64,000 bases of DNA from JAHZKN01 sp965250205 (GTDB lineage Bacteria > Pseudomonadota > Alphaproteobacteria > Rhizobiales > Hyphomicrobiaceae), in the NCBI GenBank assembly GCA_965250205.1, contig CBDFNK010000023.1, positions 372,001 to 436,000 on the forward strand, written 5' to 3'. Numbering within the stretch: position 1 is the stretch's first letter; every line of letters starts with the position of its first letter. Positions 35,103 to 44,842 of the stretch are shown here, piece after piece. The notes beneath the pieces are model-generated. The model had not been told where the DNA came from. It was given only the letters and a program-made list of their open reading frames with translations, and ran no database searches. Both the position numbers and the translations under genes were made by a program.

Positions 35103-36434
35103 ATGGCCAAAAGCGACAAACTTCTTGCTGATTTAAAGCTGCTGCATCCGCGTCTGATTGATCTCTCGCTCGGGCGCATCGAAACCCTGCTTGGTAAGCT
35201 GGGCGACCCTCACAAAAAGCTTCCGCCGGTCGTTCATATTGCAGGTACCAATGGCAAAGGTTCTGTCGCAGCTTATCTGCGCGCAATTTTGGAAGCCGCT
35301 GGTTACCGTGTGCACGTCTATATCTCACCGCACCTCGTACGGTTCCATGAACGTATTTCTTTGGCAACCTGTGAAGGGCCTTCAGAACCCATTGCGGAAG
35401 ACGCACTTGTCGATGTCCTAACGCGCGCTCAAGCTGTCAACGATGGTGACGACATCACCCAATTTGAGATTACGACGGCGGCTGCATTGTTGGCGTTTTC
35501 AGAGACACCGGCGGATGTTCTGTTATTGGAGGTCGGTCTTGGTGGTCGCCTTGATGCCACCAATGTCGTCGCTAAGCCAGAACTCAGTGTGATCACCACG
35601 ATATCAATGGACCATTCCGACAAGCTGGGTGACAGTCTTGAGAAAATTGCGGCTGAAAAAGCCGGTATCATCAAGCGAGATGTGCCGTGTGTTGTGTCAC
35701 AGCAGGACGAGGGTCCTCTGGCCGTGATTGATCGAAGGGCCGGGGAGGTTGGTGCACCAGTGGTTGCCTGGGGCCGGGACTTTGATGCATTTGAACAGCG
35801 CGGCCGATTGATTTTCCAACGCGATGACCGTTTATTGGATCTGCCGATGCCGGTACTGATCGGTCGCCATCAGGTGATCAACGCGGGAACAGCGATTGCG
35901 GGTGCGCTTCAGCTTAAGGCATTTAATATCGATGATCGTGCCATTGAAACGGGATTAAAAACTGTTACCTGGCTGGCGCGCATGCAGCGCTTGGATAGTG
36001 GACCGTTGCTATCGCGAATCTCTACCGGAACTGAGTTGTGGCTTGATGGTGGGCATAACGCTGCTGCCGGCCAGGTGCTGGCCCAAACAATGGCGGATCT
36101 TGATGAGCGCAGTGCCAAGCCTGTGCACCTCATTACTGGCATGTTGGCGCTCAAGGATGCCAAAGCCTTTCTGGCGCCTTTCGGTGGGCTTGCACGTCAT
36201 GTTATGACGGTGCCCATCCCAGGTTCGCATGAAGGCAGTCATGCGCCTGACATATTGGCAAAAGCAGCAGCGGACATGGGTCTTCGAGCGGAAACGTCAA
36301 CGACGGTTGAAGCCGCACTGGTGCGCCTTGAGCATCAATTCCCAGGCCCGAAGCGCATTCTCATTTGTGGCTCACTCTATTTGGCGGGTCATGTTCTGGC
36401 TTTGCAAGAAGGTTTGACGCCTGAGGCAGGTTGA
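35103..36434 (+). CDS. folC: folylpolyglutamate / dihydrofolate synthase
   Basis: 443 residues. Adds glutamate to dihydropteroate and folates with ATP. The Mur-ligase-like P-loop HIAGTNGKGSVAAYLRAILE is near the N-terminus, followed by GYRVHVYISPHLVRFHERIS, DVLLLEVGLGGRLDATNVV, VITTISMDHSDKLGDSLEKI with the carbamylated-Lys region AEKAGIIKRDVP, and ELWLDGGHNAAAGQVLA. Normal length. A strong terminator follows at once. Confidence 0.95.
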   Translation: MAKSDKLLADLKLLHPRLIDLSLGRIETLLGKLGDPHKKLPPVVHIAGTNGKGSVAAYLRAILEAAGYRVHVYISPHLVRFHERISLATCEGPSEPIAEDALVDVLTRAQAVNDGDDITQFEITTAAALLAFSETPADVLLLEVGLGGRLDATNVVAKPELSVITTISMDHSDKLGDSLEKIAAEKAGIIKRDVPCVVSQQDEGPLAVIDRRAGEVGAPVVAWGRDFDAFEQRGRLIFQRDDRLLDLPMPVLIGRHQVINAGTAIAGALQLKAFNIDDRAIETGLKTVTWLARMQRLDSGPLLSRISTGTELWLDGGHNAAAGQVLAQTMADLDERSAKPVHLITGMLALKDAKAFLAPFGGLARHVMTVPIPGSHEGSHAPDILAKAAADMGLRAETSTTVEAALVRLEHQFPGPKRILICGSLYLAGHVLALQEGLTPEAG

Positions 36435-36453
36435 AGAATTTCTCAGAAAAAAA

Positions 36454-36484
36454 ACGGAGCGCTGATCTGCAGCGCTCCGTTTTT
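36454..36484 (+). terminator. folC terminator
   Basis: ACGGAGCGCTG and CAGCGCTCCGT form an 11-bp stem with a 5-base loop, followed by TTTT. The A-run before the stem would also allow termination from the other side (trxA, minus strand). Confidence 0.9.
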
Positions 36485-36505
36485 CATTTCTATCCAAGCT
36501 AGCGT

Positions 36506-36637
36506 CTAGAACGTCGCGCCTTTTGTTGTACACAGCCAAGCTGTTTGCGCAACGCTCTATCCCATGACTCTATTTCATGATTGGCGATCAACTTATCTGC
36601 TCAAAGTCGAACCCAACTTTTCACAAGGTTGATCTAG
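36506..36637. repeat. interspersed repeat, family A, copy 3
   Basis: CTAGAACGTCGCGCCTTTTG to CACAAGGTTGATCTAG, with the shared core GATCAACTTATCTGCTCAAA. It ends 6 bp after the trxA stop. Confidence 0.7.
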
Positions 36638-36642
36638 TGCTG

Positions 36643-36972
36643 TTAGGCGATGATCGATTGATTGATCCAGTCTTCTAGCTTTTTCTTTTGCACCAGGGCG
36701 CCGGTGTGTTGAGCAGCCACTTTGCCGTCTTTAAATAGGATCAAAGTCGGCATGGCGCGAATACCATATTCACCTGTGATGCCTGGGCTTTGATCAACGT
36801 CAACTTTGACGACCTTGACCTTGCCCTGCAATTCAGCGGCAATCTCGTCCAGAGCAGGTGCCATTGCTTTACATGGCCCACACCATTGGGCAAAAAAGTC
36901 GACCAGAACAGGTTCTGATGACTTTAAAACTTCATCTTCGAATGTGCCGTCTGAAACTTCATTGGTCGCCAT
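36643..36972 (-). CDS. trxA: thioredoxin
   Basis: 109 residues from the Met at 36972 (MATNEVSDGTFEDEVL), with AAGGAGAA just upstream on the minus strand; the open frame beyond is not coding. The redox motif is FFAQWCGPCKAMAPALDEIA, the cis-Pro loop is YGIRAMPTLILFKDG. General cytoplasmic disulphide reductase. It lies downstream of addA with a 77 bp gap, the usual addBA-trxA order of rhizobia. Confidence 0.95.
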   Translation of the reverse strand: MATNEVSDGTFEDEVLKSSEPVLVDFFAQWCGPCKAMAPALDEIAAELQGKVKVVKVDVDQSPGITGEYGIRAMPTLILFKDGKVAAQHTGALVQKKKLEDWINQSIIA

Positions 36973-37049
36973 TGCAGGAATTCTCCTTGAGTTGGATGTC
37001 GCAGCGCTAGGCTTAACGACTCTTTGTTGGTTCCTAGGTAGGTACGCGA

Positions 37050-40000
37050 TCAACTCCCGTCAAGATGCGGGCTTTGCAGTTGCCATAGCTGGTCCTGGTA
37101 AAGGTCTAATTTTGCAGTAGGAATCTCCATTATCGTTGGTCCGTCCGTCCACAATAGGGCGGCGCGGATTGGGCGGTCGCTGTAGATCTGACCAAGGGCA
37201 AGCCGATAACTGACGAGCTGATAAAGGTAGGCATCCGCCACCTCATTGAGTGTCGCAGGTGGTGCACGATTGGTTTTAAAATCGACGACAAAAATGCTGT
37301 TTCCAAGATCAGCCAACCGATCAATAGCCCCGCTAAGACGCAAATCCGGGCCTGATCCCGATGGCCGTTTGAGATTGGCCACGATAGGAATCTCCGCGCG
37401 ACTGTTTACGCCAAATAACGGAGCGAAGTCAGGGTCTTCGAGTATGGTGAGTGTTTCAGAAACAATATTAGCACGCGTTGAAGCAGCAAGGCTTGCCCCG
37501 CGTACAGCGATAAAGTCTTGCGCAATCCGGTGCCTGTTGGCGGCATCAAAGTTTGGTAAATGCTGCAGTAGGGCGTGGGTGAGATTACCGCGCAAAAAGC
37601 GGTTGCCTTCTTCAAGTGCGACCGGGCCACGCGGTGCAGGTGCAGGTGCGGATGCAGATGATGGCTCTGGCTGCGTTGCAAGCGGTTCGCCTTCATCATC
37701 AATTTCGTAGGGTGCTAGTCTTGATGGCACTAGCGGGATCGCGACTTGCGGCTCTAACGGTGCGGGCGTCGCGGCCCAACTCGGACGCGGTGCGCTTTGA
37801 CCACCAAGACGGAAGCTCACTTTCGGTTCTTCTATATCGGCTGTTTGCGGACACTGGGTTCTGAAAACCGATCGGCCAGCATGGTCTTCAGCGGGACTGA
37901 GTGTCTCCTTCAATGCACAATCAATCAGTTGATACCAACTGTTATCGGCAATTTTATCACGCGGTCTTTCAAAGCCTGCAATATATAGACGGTCACGCGC
38001 CCGCGTCATTGCCACGTAAAGCAAGCGATTGCTTTCTTCCGTCTCAGCGGCTACCCCGCTGGTTTTAACCTCTCTGATAGCCGGTAATTTTGTGGCACCC
38101 TTGATTGCCCACACAAATGGCGCTGCAGTGCTTTGCGGCCGGTCAATGTTCGGCATTGAAATTACAGGCGTTGCTTTTTGTGAGGCGGGCTTCGCGCACG
38201 TGTCTGGCAAAAACACGATTGGCGCTTCAAGTCCTTTCGCGCCATGCACAGTCATCACACGAACCTCATTGCGGCCCATCTCCAAGTCGCGCTTAACTTC
38301 ATGACTTTCAGCGCGGATCCAGCTCAAAAATCCGGAAAGGGACGGTGGTTCTTGCTCGTCAAAGGCAAGGGCCAGGTCAATAAACTCATCAAGCGCATCA
38401 CTGGCATCTGGTCCGAGGCGGGCGAGCAGTTTGTCACGAACTTTGTCGCGATCAAAAAGACGCGCAAAAAACTCATAAGGTGGTGCGAAGTCAGCTTGCT
38501 TGCGCCAGCGTTTCAAGGTTTCTGCAGCGTCATTAAAGCGCGTATTTTTTGGCCCATTGTCCAGCAGCATTTTCCAAAGCGTTTTGAGTTTGCGATTGGG
38601 TGCAAGCGCCATCAGGTCATCATCGTCAAATCCAAAGATCGGACTTTTGAGAACTTCTGCGAGCGATAAATCATCTTCAGGTAGTGTAAGGAAATCTGCA
38701 AGCGACAACAAATCCTGAATGGCAATCTGATTGAGTAGGTCGATGCGATCCGCACCCGAGACGGGGATTTTGCGCGCCTTTAGAGCTGCGACCATGGCCG
38801 GTGTGAAGGGTTGGCGTTTGCGCACAAGGATGAGGATGTCACCGGGTTGAATAGGCTCACCGGTCGAGCCCAATTTTTCACCTCGGTTCAACCAATGCTC
38901 GATCGTGCCTGCGATGCGATCAGCAAGTTTGGCAACTGGATCACCGCGCTTGGGTTCTCCAAGTGGTGTCCACGGATTGGCGTCGTCAATGTTTTCAGCG
39001 CTCTCAGTCGGCCACACTTCAAAGACACCAGCTTGACCAATGCGTTTGGCGAGGTGTTCGACCCCGGTTTCAGTTGAGCTGAGGCCTGAGGTGCGCGACG
39101 CGTTAGAAAATACGGCGTCAACGGCAGCGAGCACGGGTTCGGTTGATCGAAACGACAACGTCAAAGGCACTTGATGCCAGGGCTGTCCTGACGTTCCCGC
39201 AAGCGCGCGAAATTTGGCACCTTGTTGGGCAAATTCCTTAGGTGCAGCGCCTTGGAAGGAGTAGATGGATTGTTTTTCATCACCGACGGCGAACACAGTG
39301 CGCGTTTCTTCAGACGCGCCAAGGCCTGTGAAGAATTCTGTGCTGAGAGCGCCAATCAATCGCCATTGGTCTGGGCTGGTATCCTGGCTTTCATCTACGA
39401 GAATGTGGGCGATACCTTCATCGAGTTTATAGAGCACCCATTCAGCGCCCGCCTTGTTGGTCAGTAACGCCGCTGCGGTTGATATCAGATCCGAGAAATC
39501 GAGCGCTGATTGGTGCCTTTTTGCGCTCGTGTAATTCTGCATGACCGCGTCTGCGATGGTGTAAAGCGCGAGTGTTGCGTCAATTACCGTTCGGGAAAGC
39601 TGCTTTTCAAACAGCGTGAGGAAGGAGTTGGATGCCGTCGTGAGCGCCGTTAGTTGATCGGGATAAGCTTCGCCAAGCGCCTTGGTCATCAGTTTTGCGC
39701 GGGGCTTTTTTTCTGTCGTCATAAAAAAACTAGTCAGTGCATCGACGCGCGCAGTTTTACGTCTTGCATTACAGGCACGGTCTAAGTGTTGTGCGGCTGT
39801 ATTATCTGTTTTGGTTCCCGTCCTCAAAATGTCACGCGCTGATTGAAGTTCAGTATCCGACAGCAATCCCAACATCTCGCTGGTGATGCTCTCAAACGTC
39901 GCGGTTTCAGGTACCGAAAAGTGAGCATGAAGCAGGCTACGTATGCCTTTGGGTTCAGTGCTCGCGATCTTGTGCATGTCCTCCAGCCATTGGCGCTCGT

Positions 40001-40625
40001 CGAGTGCCTGGCCTAAAATGTCGTCAAAGTGATCATCAGCGGCATAGGCAATGGCATCGGTAAGGGCGCGGCCCAATGTGCCCATCGGTTGCGCCGTCGC
40101 TGCCAACAGCACGCGATCAATCGCGTCACGAATAAGTGTCTTTGCCTCGTTTTCATCGAGAATGCGAAAGCCCGGCGCGATACCCGCTTCGAGCGGGAAC
40201 CGTTGCAGCAGTCGTTCGCAAAACGCGTGGATGGTTTGAACTTTGAGCCCGCCAGGTGTTTCGATGGCGGAGGTAAAGAGGGTGCGGGCATAGTCACACT
40301 CGGATTGCGAGGCGGGTGCGCCTTTCAATTCGTGCAACGTCGCCTTCAAATCGTCATCGGATGCCATCACCCATGTGGCCAGACGGTCAAAAATGCGTTT
40401 TGACATTTCTGCTGCTGCAGCCTTGGTGTAGGTGACGCACAATATGCGTTCTGGCTTGGTGCCGGACAGCAGGAGCCGTAAAACACGGTTGGTCAGAACA
40501 TGCGTTTTGCCAGTGCCAGCATTGGCGCTGACCCAAACGGAGGCTGCGGGATCAGAGGCCTGCTGCTGCAGTTTGTTTGTTGCTTCAAGAGCTTTTTTGA
40601 TCGTGTCGAGACGTGGCGCTGTCAT
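37050..40625 (-). CDS. addA: double-strand break repair helicase-nuclease AddA
   Basis: About 1191 residues from the Met at 40625 (MTAPRLDTIKKALEATNKLQ); the open frame upstream lies inside addB and is ignored. UvrD-type helicase: Walker A SANAGTGKTHVLTNRVL, ILCVTYTKAAAAEMSKRI, DEGIAHILVDESQDTSPDQW (Walker B), AVGDEKQSIYSFQGA, VMTVHGAKGLEAPIVFLPDT and LYVAMTRARDRLYIAG. A C-terminal PD-(D/E)xK nuclease is seen in SIFVVDFKTNRAPP. Works with AddB to resect broken ends. The addB stop is 1 bp upstream of its start. Confidence 0.95.
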   Translation of the reverse strand: MTAPRLDTIKKALEATNKLQQQASDPAASVWVSANAGTGKTHVLTNRVLRLLLSGTKPERILCVTYTKAAAAEMSKRIFDRLATWVMASDDDLKATLHELKGAPASQSECDYARTLFTSAIETPGGLKVQTIHAFCERLLQRFPLEAGIAPGFRILDENEAKTLIRDAIDRVLLAATAQPMGTLGRALTDAIAYAADDHFDDILGQALDERQWLEDMHKIASTEPKGIRSLLHAHFSVPETATFESITSEMLGLLSDTELQSARDILRTGTKTDNTAAQHLDRACNARRKTARVDALTSFFMTTEKKPRAKLMTKALGEAYPDQLTALTTASNSFLTLFEKQLSRTVIDATLALYTIADAVMQNYTSAKRHQSALDFSDLISTAAALLTNKAGAEWVLYKLDEGIAHILVDESQDTSPDQWRLIGALSTEFFTGLGASEETRTVFAVGDEKQSIYSFQGAAPKEFAQQGAKFRALAGTSGQPWHQVPLTLSFRSTEPVLAAVDAVFSNASRTSGLSSTETGVEHLAKRIGQAGVFEVWPTESAENIDDANPWTPLGEPKRGDPVAKLADRIAGTIEHWLNRGEKLGSTGEPIQPGDILILVRKRQPFTPAMVAALKARKIPVSGADRIDLLNQIAIQDLLSLADFLTLPEDDLSLAEVLKSPIFGFDDDDLMALAPNRKLKTLWKMLLDNGPKNTRFNDAAETLKRWRKQADFAPPYEFFARLFDRDKVRDKLLARLGPDASDALDEFIDLALAFDEQEPPSLSGFLSWIRAESHEVKRDLEMGRNEVRVMTVHGAKGLEAPIVFLPDTCAKPASQKATPVISMPNIDRPQSTAAPFVWAIKGATKLPAIREVKTSGVAAETEESNRLLYVAMTRARDRLYIAGFERPRDKIADNSWYQLIDCALKETLSPAEDHAGRSVFRTQCPQTADIEEPKVSFRLGGQSAPRPSWAATPAPLEPQVAIPLVPSRLAPYEIDDEGEPLATQPEPSSASAPAPAPRGPVALEEGNRFLRGNLTHALLQHLPNFDAANRHRIAQDFIAVRGASLAASTRANIVSETLTILEDPDFAPLFGVNSRAEIPIVANLKRPSGSGPDLRLSGAIDRLADLGNSIFVVDFKTNRAPPATLNEVADAYLYQLVSYRLALGQIYSDRPIRAALLWTDGPTIMEIPTAKLDLYQDQLWQLQSPHLDGS

Positions 40626-40626
40626 T

Positions 40627-43600
40627 TTACGCGTCGCCCCCATCGGAATCCGAACCAGACCATTCCGCAACACGGGCCAGGTGCGCAAAGTCGTCAAAGC
40701 GATAATCAAATTTCTGTCGCCGCAATGCCGTGTAGGGTGTTGCGGGGTCGTCGTAAGCGGTAGCCAGTTCCTTGAGTTCACCAACCACACGTTCAGCCGT
40801 TTCTTTGATATCTTTTTTGGCGAGTACAGTATGCTCTTCGCCAGGCGGAATGCCGCCTGAGGCCGAAATGAAGCGCAAAGCGCTGACGGCGCGCGTATCA
40901 TCGGTTCTCTCGAAACCTTCGCCCAATAACGCAATTGCGGCTTCTAGAACGAGTTGCGGTGACTTGCCCGTTTCAACATCTTTTTCGGATGGTGGCTTAC
41001 CGGTTTTATAATCGGTGATGATCAAACCTGTGTCCGTGACATCAATGCGGTCTGCCCGCGCGCTAACTTCAAATGGCCCCCCTGGCGCTTTGAATACCAA
41101 CGAGCCTTTTGTTTCCTCAACGACCCGTGACACGCCCTGCCGTCTTTGGGCTTCGGTTTCAGAAAACCACTCAGCAAATCGCTCAATACGCGGCAGCCAA
41201 AACGCTGCAATGCGGGGGTGCGCCTTATAATCCGCGATCACGTCATTTGCTTGTTCCATCAAGGCGGCTGCCAGTGCATCTTGTGTTTTGATGCCCTCGG
41301 AGCCAATGGGGTGCGCTTTAGAAAATCGGGCCAGGGCTTCATGTATGATGCTGCCGCGCAAGTCTGGACCAGGGGCCTTGCCCAGCGGATCGAGTGGTTC
41401 GAGATCCAAGATGTTGCGTGCAAAAACCGCGTATGGATTTTTGATCCAGCGCTCAACGTTGGAGACACTCATTTTGCGGGGTCGGAGCGCGACCGGAGGT
41501 CTGGGTTGAGGCGCGGTGATAGATGGGACACGACGAACGTCGTCCCGCGCACGCGCCCATTCGACCCAAGGTGTTGTGGATTGCAGCAGATCTTCTGCAT
41601 CAAGTCCTGCCAACAGGGCACGAATTCTCAACAACCAACGCGAGGGTACGGTTGGGTCTCCACCTGTCTTTTCAGATCGCGTCAGATAAACAGTGTCGGC
41701 GCCCATCAGGGTTGCAAAGTCTAAGGCTTCGCGGCCGATGTCTTCTTCTGGTGATGGTAGTTTAAGTGAATGACGCATGGCACGATTGAGCCACGGTCCG
41801 GGATCAGCTGTTTTGGGCCAAACGCCTTCGTTCAGTGAGCCTAATATGATGACATCAGGTTGTTGAAGGCGGGATTCAAACAACCCCCAAATAGAAAGGC
41901 GCGGATGGACTGGGTTGCGTTCGCGGATATTTAGTCCGACAACAAGACTGCGATAGAGGTCAGCATAGTCCGCGCCTGTAATAGAAAGTTCCGGCGTGGT
42001 GTCAGAAAGTAAATTGGCAAAGAACAGACTGCCTTGCTCGCCGGCTGCACCCATCCACAAGGGCGATGTCGTGTCTGTGTCACACGCTTCAGTATTTGGT
42101 GCGTCTTCCTTAAAATTCTTATCGTTGCCGTTTATATTTTGAGGTTTGCTGTCTTTTTTATCCGGATGAGTGGCCAACGCCTCGGCGGTTTCAATATGCG
42201 CACGCACGAAAGCGTTGAGGTCGTGTGCACCGCGCCTGTCAAAAAGCGGAACCAACGGGGTGAATGCGTCCGTTAGTCGCTCCATTATCAGATGCGCGTT
42301 GTCCCAATCTTCGGTGTGAATGCGCCTAACGGATTTGTGCAGCCGCCGTTTCGTCTCAACGTCAAGCCGCGCGCGAAGGAGAGCATCATTGATGCCATCA
42401 AGACCCCGGCCAAGATAGGCGGTTCGGAAGGCTGCAATCTCCAACGCCCGGGCCGTCTTGCGAATCGTGAATGGGTCGAGACCAAGGCGGGCAAGCGGGT
42501 GTTTTAACAGGGCGATCACATCGGTTGGTGCAAAGTCGCTTGAAATGGCGGCGATGACGAGATCCAAAAACGTGCCGGGCGCTGTTTTTACAAACGGTCG
42601 GCCCGCAGAATCGTCAACACGAATGCCCCACGACTCGAGGCGTACACCGACACGTCGCGCCAAAATTCGATCTGGCGACACCAGTGCTGCCGTTCGACCC
42701 GGCGTTTCCGCCACTTCGCGCAATATAAGAGCAACGGCTTCGGCTTCATCTTGCGCGTTGGGTGCATCGATCACTTGCACGCCTTCAAGCGCTGTCTTCA
42801 AGTCACTGGCAAGCGTGTTTGGCAAATCCTGCCACGCCTTGGTGGTCGTCGCAGGCCGCAGGGCCTCGCTGATAAAGCGTTGCCGAATTTTATGTCGTGG
42901 TTCTGCTTTGGCATCTCCAACGGTTTGAACATCGCCACGCTCAAGCCCAAGTGTATCCAGTAGTCTTTTGAGACCATACTGCGGGTGTTCAGGATGACTG
43001 AATGATGTGAACGGCTCCCCATTTTTCTGAATTGGCGCAATGGCCTGCCAGCTTTTCTCGTCTAGGGAATGGTCGAGGCCGGGTAAGATAATTGCGCCTT
43101 GCGGCAAGTCGGCGACAACGCGCATGAGTTCCGCCGTCGCTGGAATGGAGCCCGTTATCCCTGCAATGATGACCGGTGTTTTAGGTGGATTGGATCTCAA
43201 CCGTTGCGCTTCTGCAAGGATGGCCGCATTGCGACGGACAACCTTGGATGTCGCCCCACGTTCTTTGAGATGACCAGGCCAAGCCTCGGTCACAATTTTT
43301 AGAAAATCCAAGGTTGATTGCCAGTGCGCCGAAAAATTGTCTGGTACGAGGTCTTTCAAGCCTGCAAGGCTTGCTCCTTCGCGTTCCACAATATCCATCA
43401 GCTGAGCCAGTTCACCGGCAAGACCGGCTGCTTGTGCAGGTGTTTGATGGCCGACATAGGTGGCCTGATCTGCAAGCTCGGGGTGCACTCTAGCGTCTGC
43501 GTTTTCGGCCATGGCTTTAGACCAGTGCAACACCAAGCGGGTCAGCGTGACCTTGCGTTCAATGTCATCAATTGCAGGTGGCAGTGTTGCGACAACGTCG

Positions 43601-43947
43601 GCACCTAGGCCCGTCAGGTCTGTAACAGCTGCGAGCAGGGCGAGGTCTTCATCGCCTTCTGTGATCGATACAATGCGTGGCAATAGCAACGCCTGATCAC
43701 CGCTGGCGCGCAAAAAAGCGTCCTGCATGGCGCGGGTGGCACGTGGCGTTGGTAAAATCAGGTTGATGTCTGGCAGCGCAAGTCGTTCAGGGGTGGCACC
43801 GCCTGTGGCAGGAAGATCGCCAGACAATACGGCGCGTGCAACGGTATCGAGAAACGGTGCGCCGGGTGCCAGCGTTAAAACGCGTGGTGCGCCAGCGGAG
43901 GTTCCGGTCTCGGCCGGTTGTTTTTTAGGAGCGGTTTGCGCTGCCAT
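40627..43947 (-). CDS. addB: double-strand break repair protein AddB
   Basis: About 1106 residues from the Met at 43947 (MAAQTAPKKQ). Homology begins at RVLTLAPGAPFLDTVARAVL. The protein is the inactivated-helicase-like partner of AddA with its own nuclease at the C-terminus (TDTGLIITDYKTGKPPSEKD, then KSPQLVLEA). Another typical block is IWGLFESRLQQPDVIILGSL with NEGVWP. A signature Walker A is not obvious, as expected for the alphaproteobacterial form. The start lies 23 bp inside the 3' end of the murU-like gene, so the two are coupled. Confidence 0.93.
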   Translation of the reverse strand: MAAQTAPKKQPAETGTSAGAPRVLTLAPGAPFLDTVARAVLSGDLPATGGATPERLALPDINLILPTPRATRAMQDAFLRASGDQALLLPRIVSITEGDEDLALLAAVTDLTGLGADVVATLPPAIDDIERKVTLTRLVLHWSKAMAENADARVHPELADQATYVGHQTPAQAAGLAGELAQLMDIVEREGASLAGLKDLVPDNFSAHWQSTLDFLKIVTEAWPGHLKERGATSKVVRRNAAILAEAQRLRSNPPKTPVIIAGITGSIPATAELMRVVADLPQGAIILPGLDHSLDEKSWQAIAPIQKNGEPFTSFSHPEHPQYGLKRLLDTLGLERGDVQTVGDAKAEPRHKIRQRFISEALRPATTTKAWQDLPNTLASDLKTALEGVQVIDAPNAQDEAEAVALILREVAETPGRTAALVSPDRILARRVGVRLESWGIRVDDSAGRPFVKTAPGTFLDLVIAAISSDFAPTDVIALLKHPLARLGLDPFTIRKTARALEIAAFRTAYLGRGLDGINDALLRARLDVETKRRLHKSVRRIHTEDWDNAHLIMERLTDAFTPLVPLFDRRGAHDLNAFVRAHIETAEALATHPDKKDSKPQNINGNDKNFKEDAPNTEACDTDTTSPLWMGAAGEQGSLFFANLLSDTTPELSITGADYADLYRSLVVGLNIRERNPVHPRLSIWGLFESRLQQPDVIILGSLNEGVWPKTADPGPWLNRAMRHSLKLPSPEEDIGREALDFATLMGADTVYLTRSEKTGGDPTVPSRWLLRIRALLAGLDAEDLLQSTTPWVEWARARDDVRRVPSITAPQPRPPVALRPRKMSVSNVERWIKNPYAVFARNILDLEPLDPLGKAPGPDLRGSIIHEALARFSKAHPIGSEGIKTQDALAAALMEQANDVIADYKAHPRIAAFWLPRIERFAEWFSETEAQRRQGVSRVVEETKGSLVFKAPGGPFEVSARADRIDVTDTGLIITDYKTGKPPSEKDVETGKSPQLVLEAAIALLGEGFERTDDTRAVSALRFISASGGIPPGEEHTVLAKKDIKETAERVVGELKELATAYDDPATPYTALRRQKFDYRFDDFAHLARVAEWSGSDSDGGDA

Positions 43948-44668
43948 CTGCAATCCACTTCTCTGCTGCGCTGAGCGCTTCGGGTGTGCCGATGTGCATC
44001 CACGTGCCATCAAGCGTAATACCAAAAACGCGGCCTTTGGAGATGGCCTGATCCCAAACCAAATTCATTGAGAAAGCCCCTTTTGGAGCCTCAACAAATA
44101 GGCGTGGGTGGACAATTGAAACACCGGCAAAGACGAGCGCATCGGTATCTGAGGTGCTGCGTCGCCTGAGGCGGCCCGCTCGGTCATGAAATACAAAATC
44201 ACCTGGCCCGTCATACCCTAGCGAGGGTTTGGGATATGCCAGTAACATCAAGCAGTCCATTGCCGCGTCATCCCATCGGGTCAACAGACGTGAGATATTG
44301 TGCGTCTCTTTCGCTTCTATCCAAACGGTATCAGAATTATGCGTCAGGAAAGGTTTGTCGCCAAGTTTATCCAAGGCATGCACAACACCACCACCGGTAT
44401 CAAGAAGTTCGGCGCGCTCATCAGACAGAATAATTTCCGGTGCGCTGTCACGGGCACAGACGTGGTCAAAGAGCTTGTCGGCGAGGTAGTGTCCATTAAC
44501 GACGGCGCGCCGGATCCCAGATTTCTCCAATCGATCGAGGACATGATCAATCAATGCCATGCCAGCAAACGAGATGAGCGGTTTTGGCAGTGTATTAGTG
44601 AGCGGGCGCATGCGCTGACCATAGCCAGCCGCGAGCACCATAGCCGTATCAACCTGTGCTGGAGGCAC
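43925..44668 (-). CDS. murU: MurU-like nucleotidyltransferase
   Basis: 247 residues with the NTP-transferase start MVLAAGYGQRMRPLTNTLPK, then PLISFAGMALIDHVLDRLEK and the metal site HNSDTVWI. MurU makes UDP-MurNAc from MurNAc-1-phosphate in cell-wall recycling. The next gene upstream encodes an AmgK-like sugar kinase domain, so the two would run consecutive steps; this pairing is known in pseudomonads and alphaproteobacteria. Substrate is inferred from this context, not from residues. The start could also be the Met at 44641. Confidence 0.82.
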   Translation of the reverse strand: MPPAQVDTAMVLAAGYGQRMRPLTNTLPKPLISFAGMALIDHVLDRLEKSGIRRAVVNGHYLADKLFDHVCARDSAPEIILSDERAELLDTGGGVVHALDKLGDKPFLTHNSDTVWIEAKETHNISRLLTRWDDAAMDCLMLLAYPKPSLGYDGPGDFVFHDRAGRLRRRSTSDTDALVFAGVSIVHPRLFVEAPKGAFSMNLVWDQAISKGRVFGITLDGTWMHIGTPEALSAAEKWIADGSANRS

Positions 44669-44738
44669 GTTGAATTCGTCCTTCTCTGTCGCCGGAGATT
44701 ATAGCTTGTCATGGCACAGTCTTGGTGATTCTAACATC

Positions 44739-44842
44739 TCTAGAGCAACCTGCGTTTTGTCAAACGTAGGTTGTTCTAGCTCTTTAAGGTAGATCAAATT
44801 ATCTGCCCAAAATCGATTCCTATTTATGGCGGTTTGATCTAG
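44739..44842. repeat. interspersed repeat, family A-like, diverged
   Basis: TCTAGAGCAACCTGCG...CGTAGGTTGTTCTAG forms a stem, followed by GATCAAATTATCTGCCCAAA and GGTTTGATCTAG. It overlaps the last codons and the TAG stop of the TsaE-AmgK gene. Confidence 0.6.
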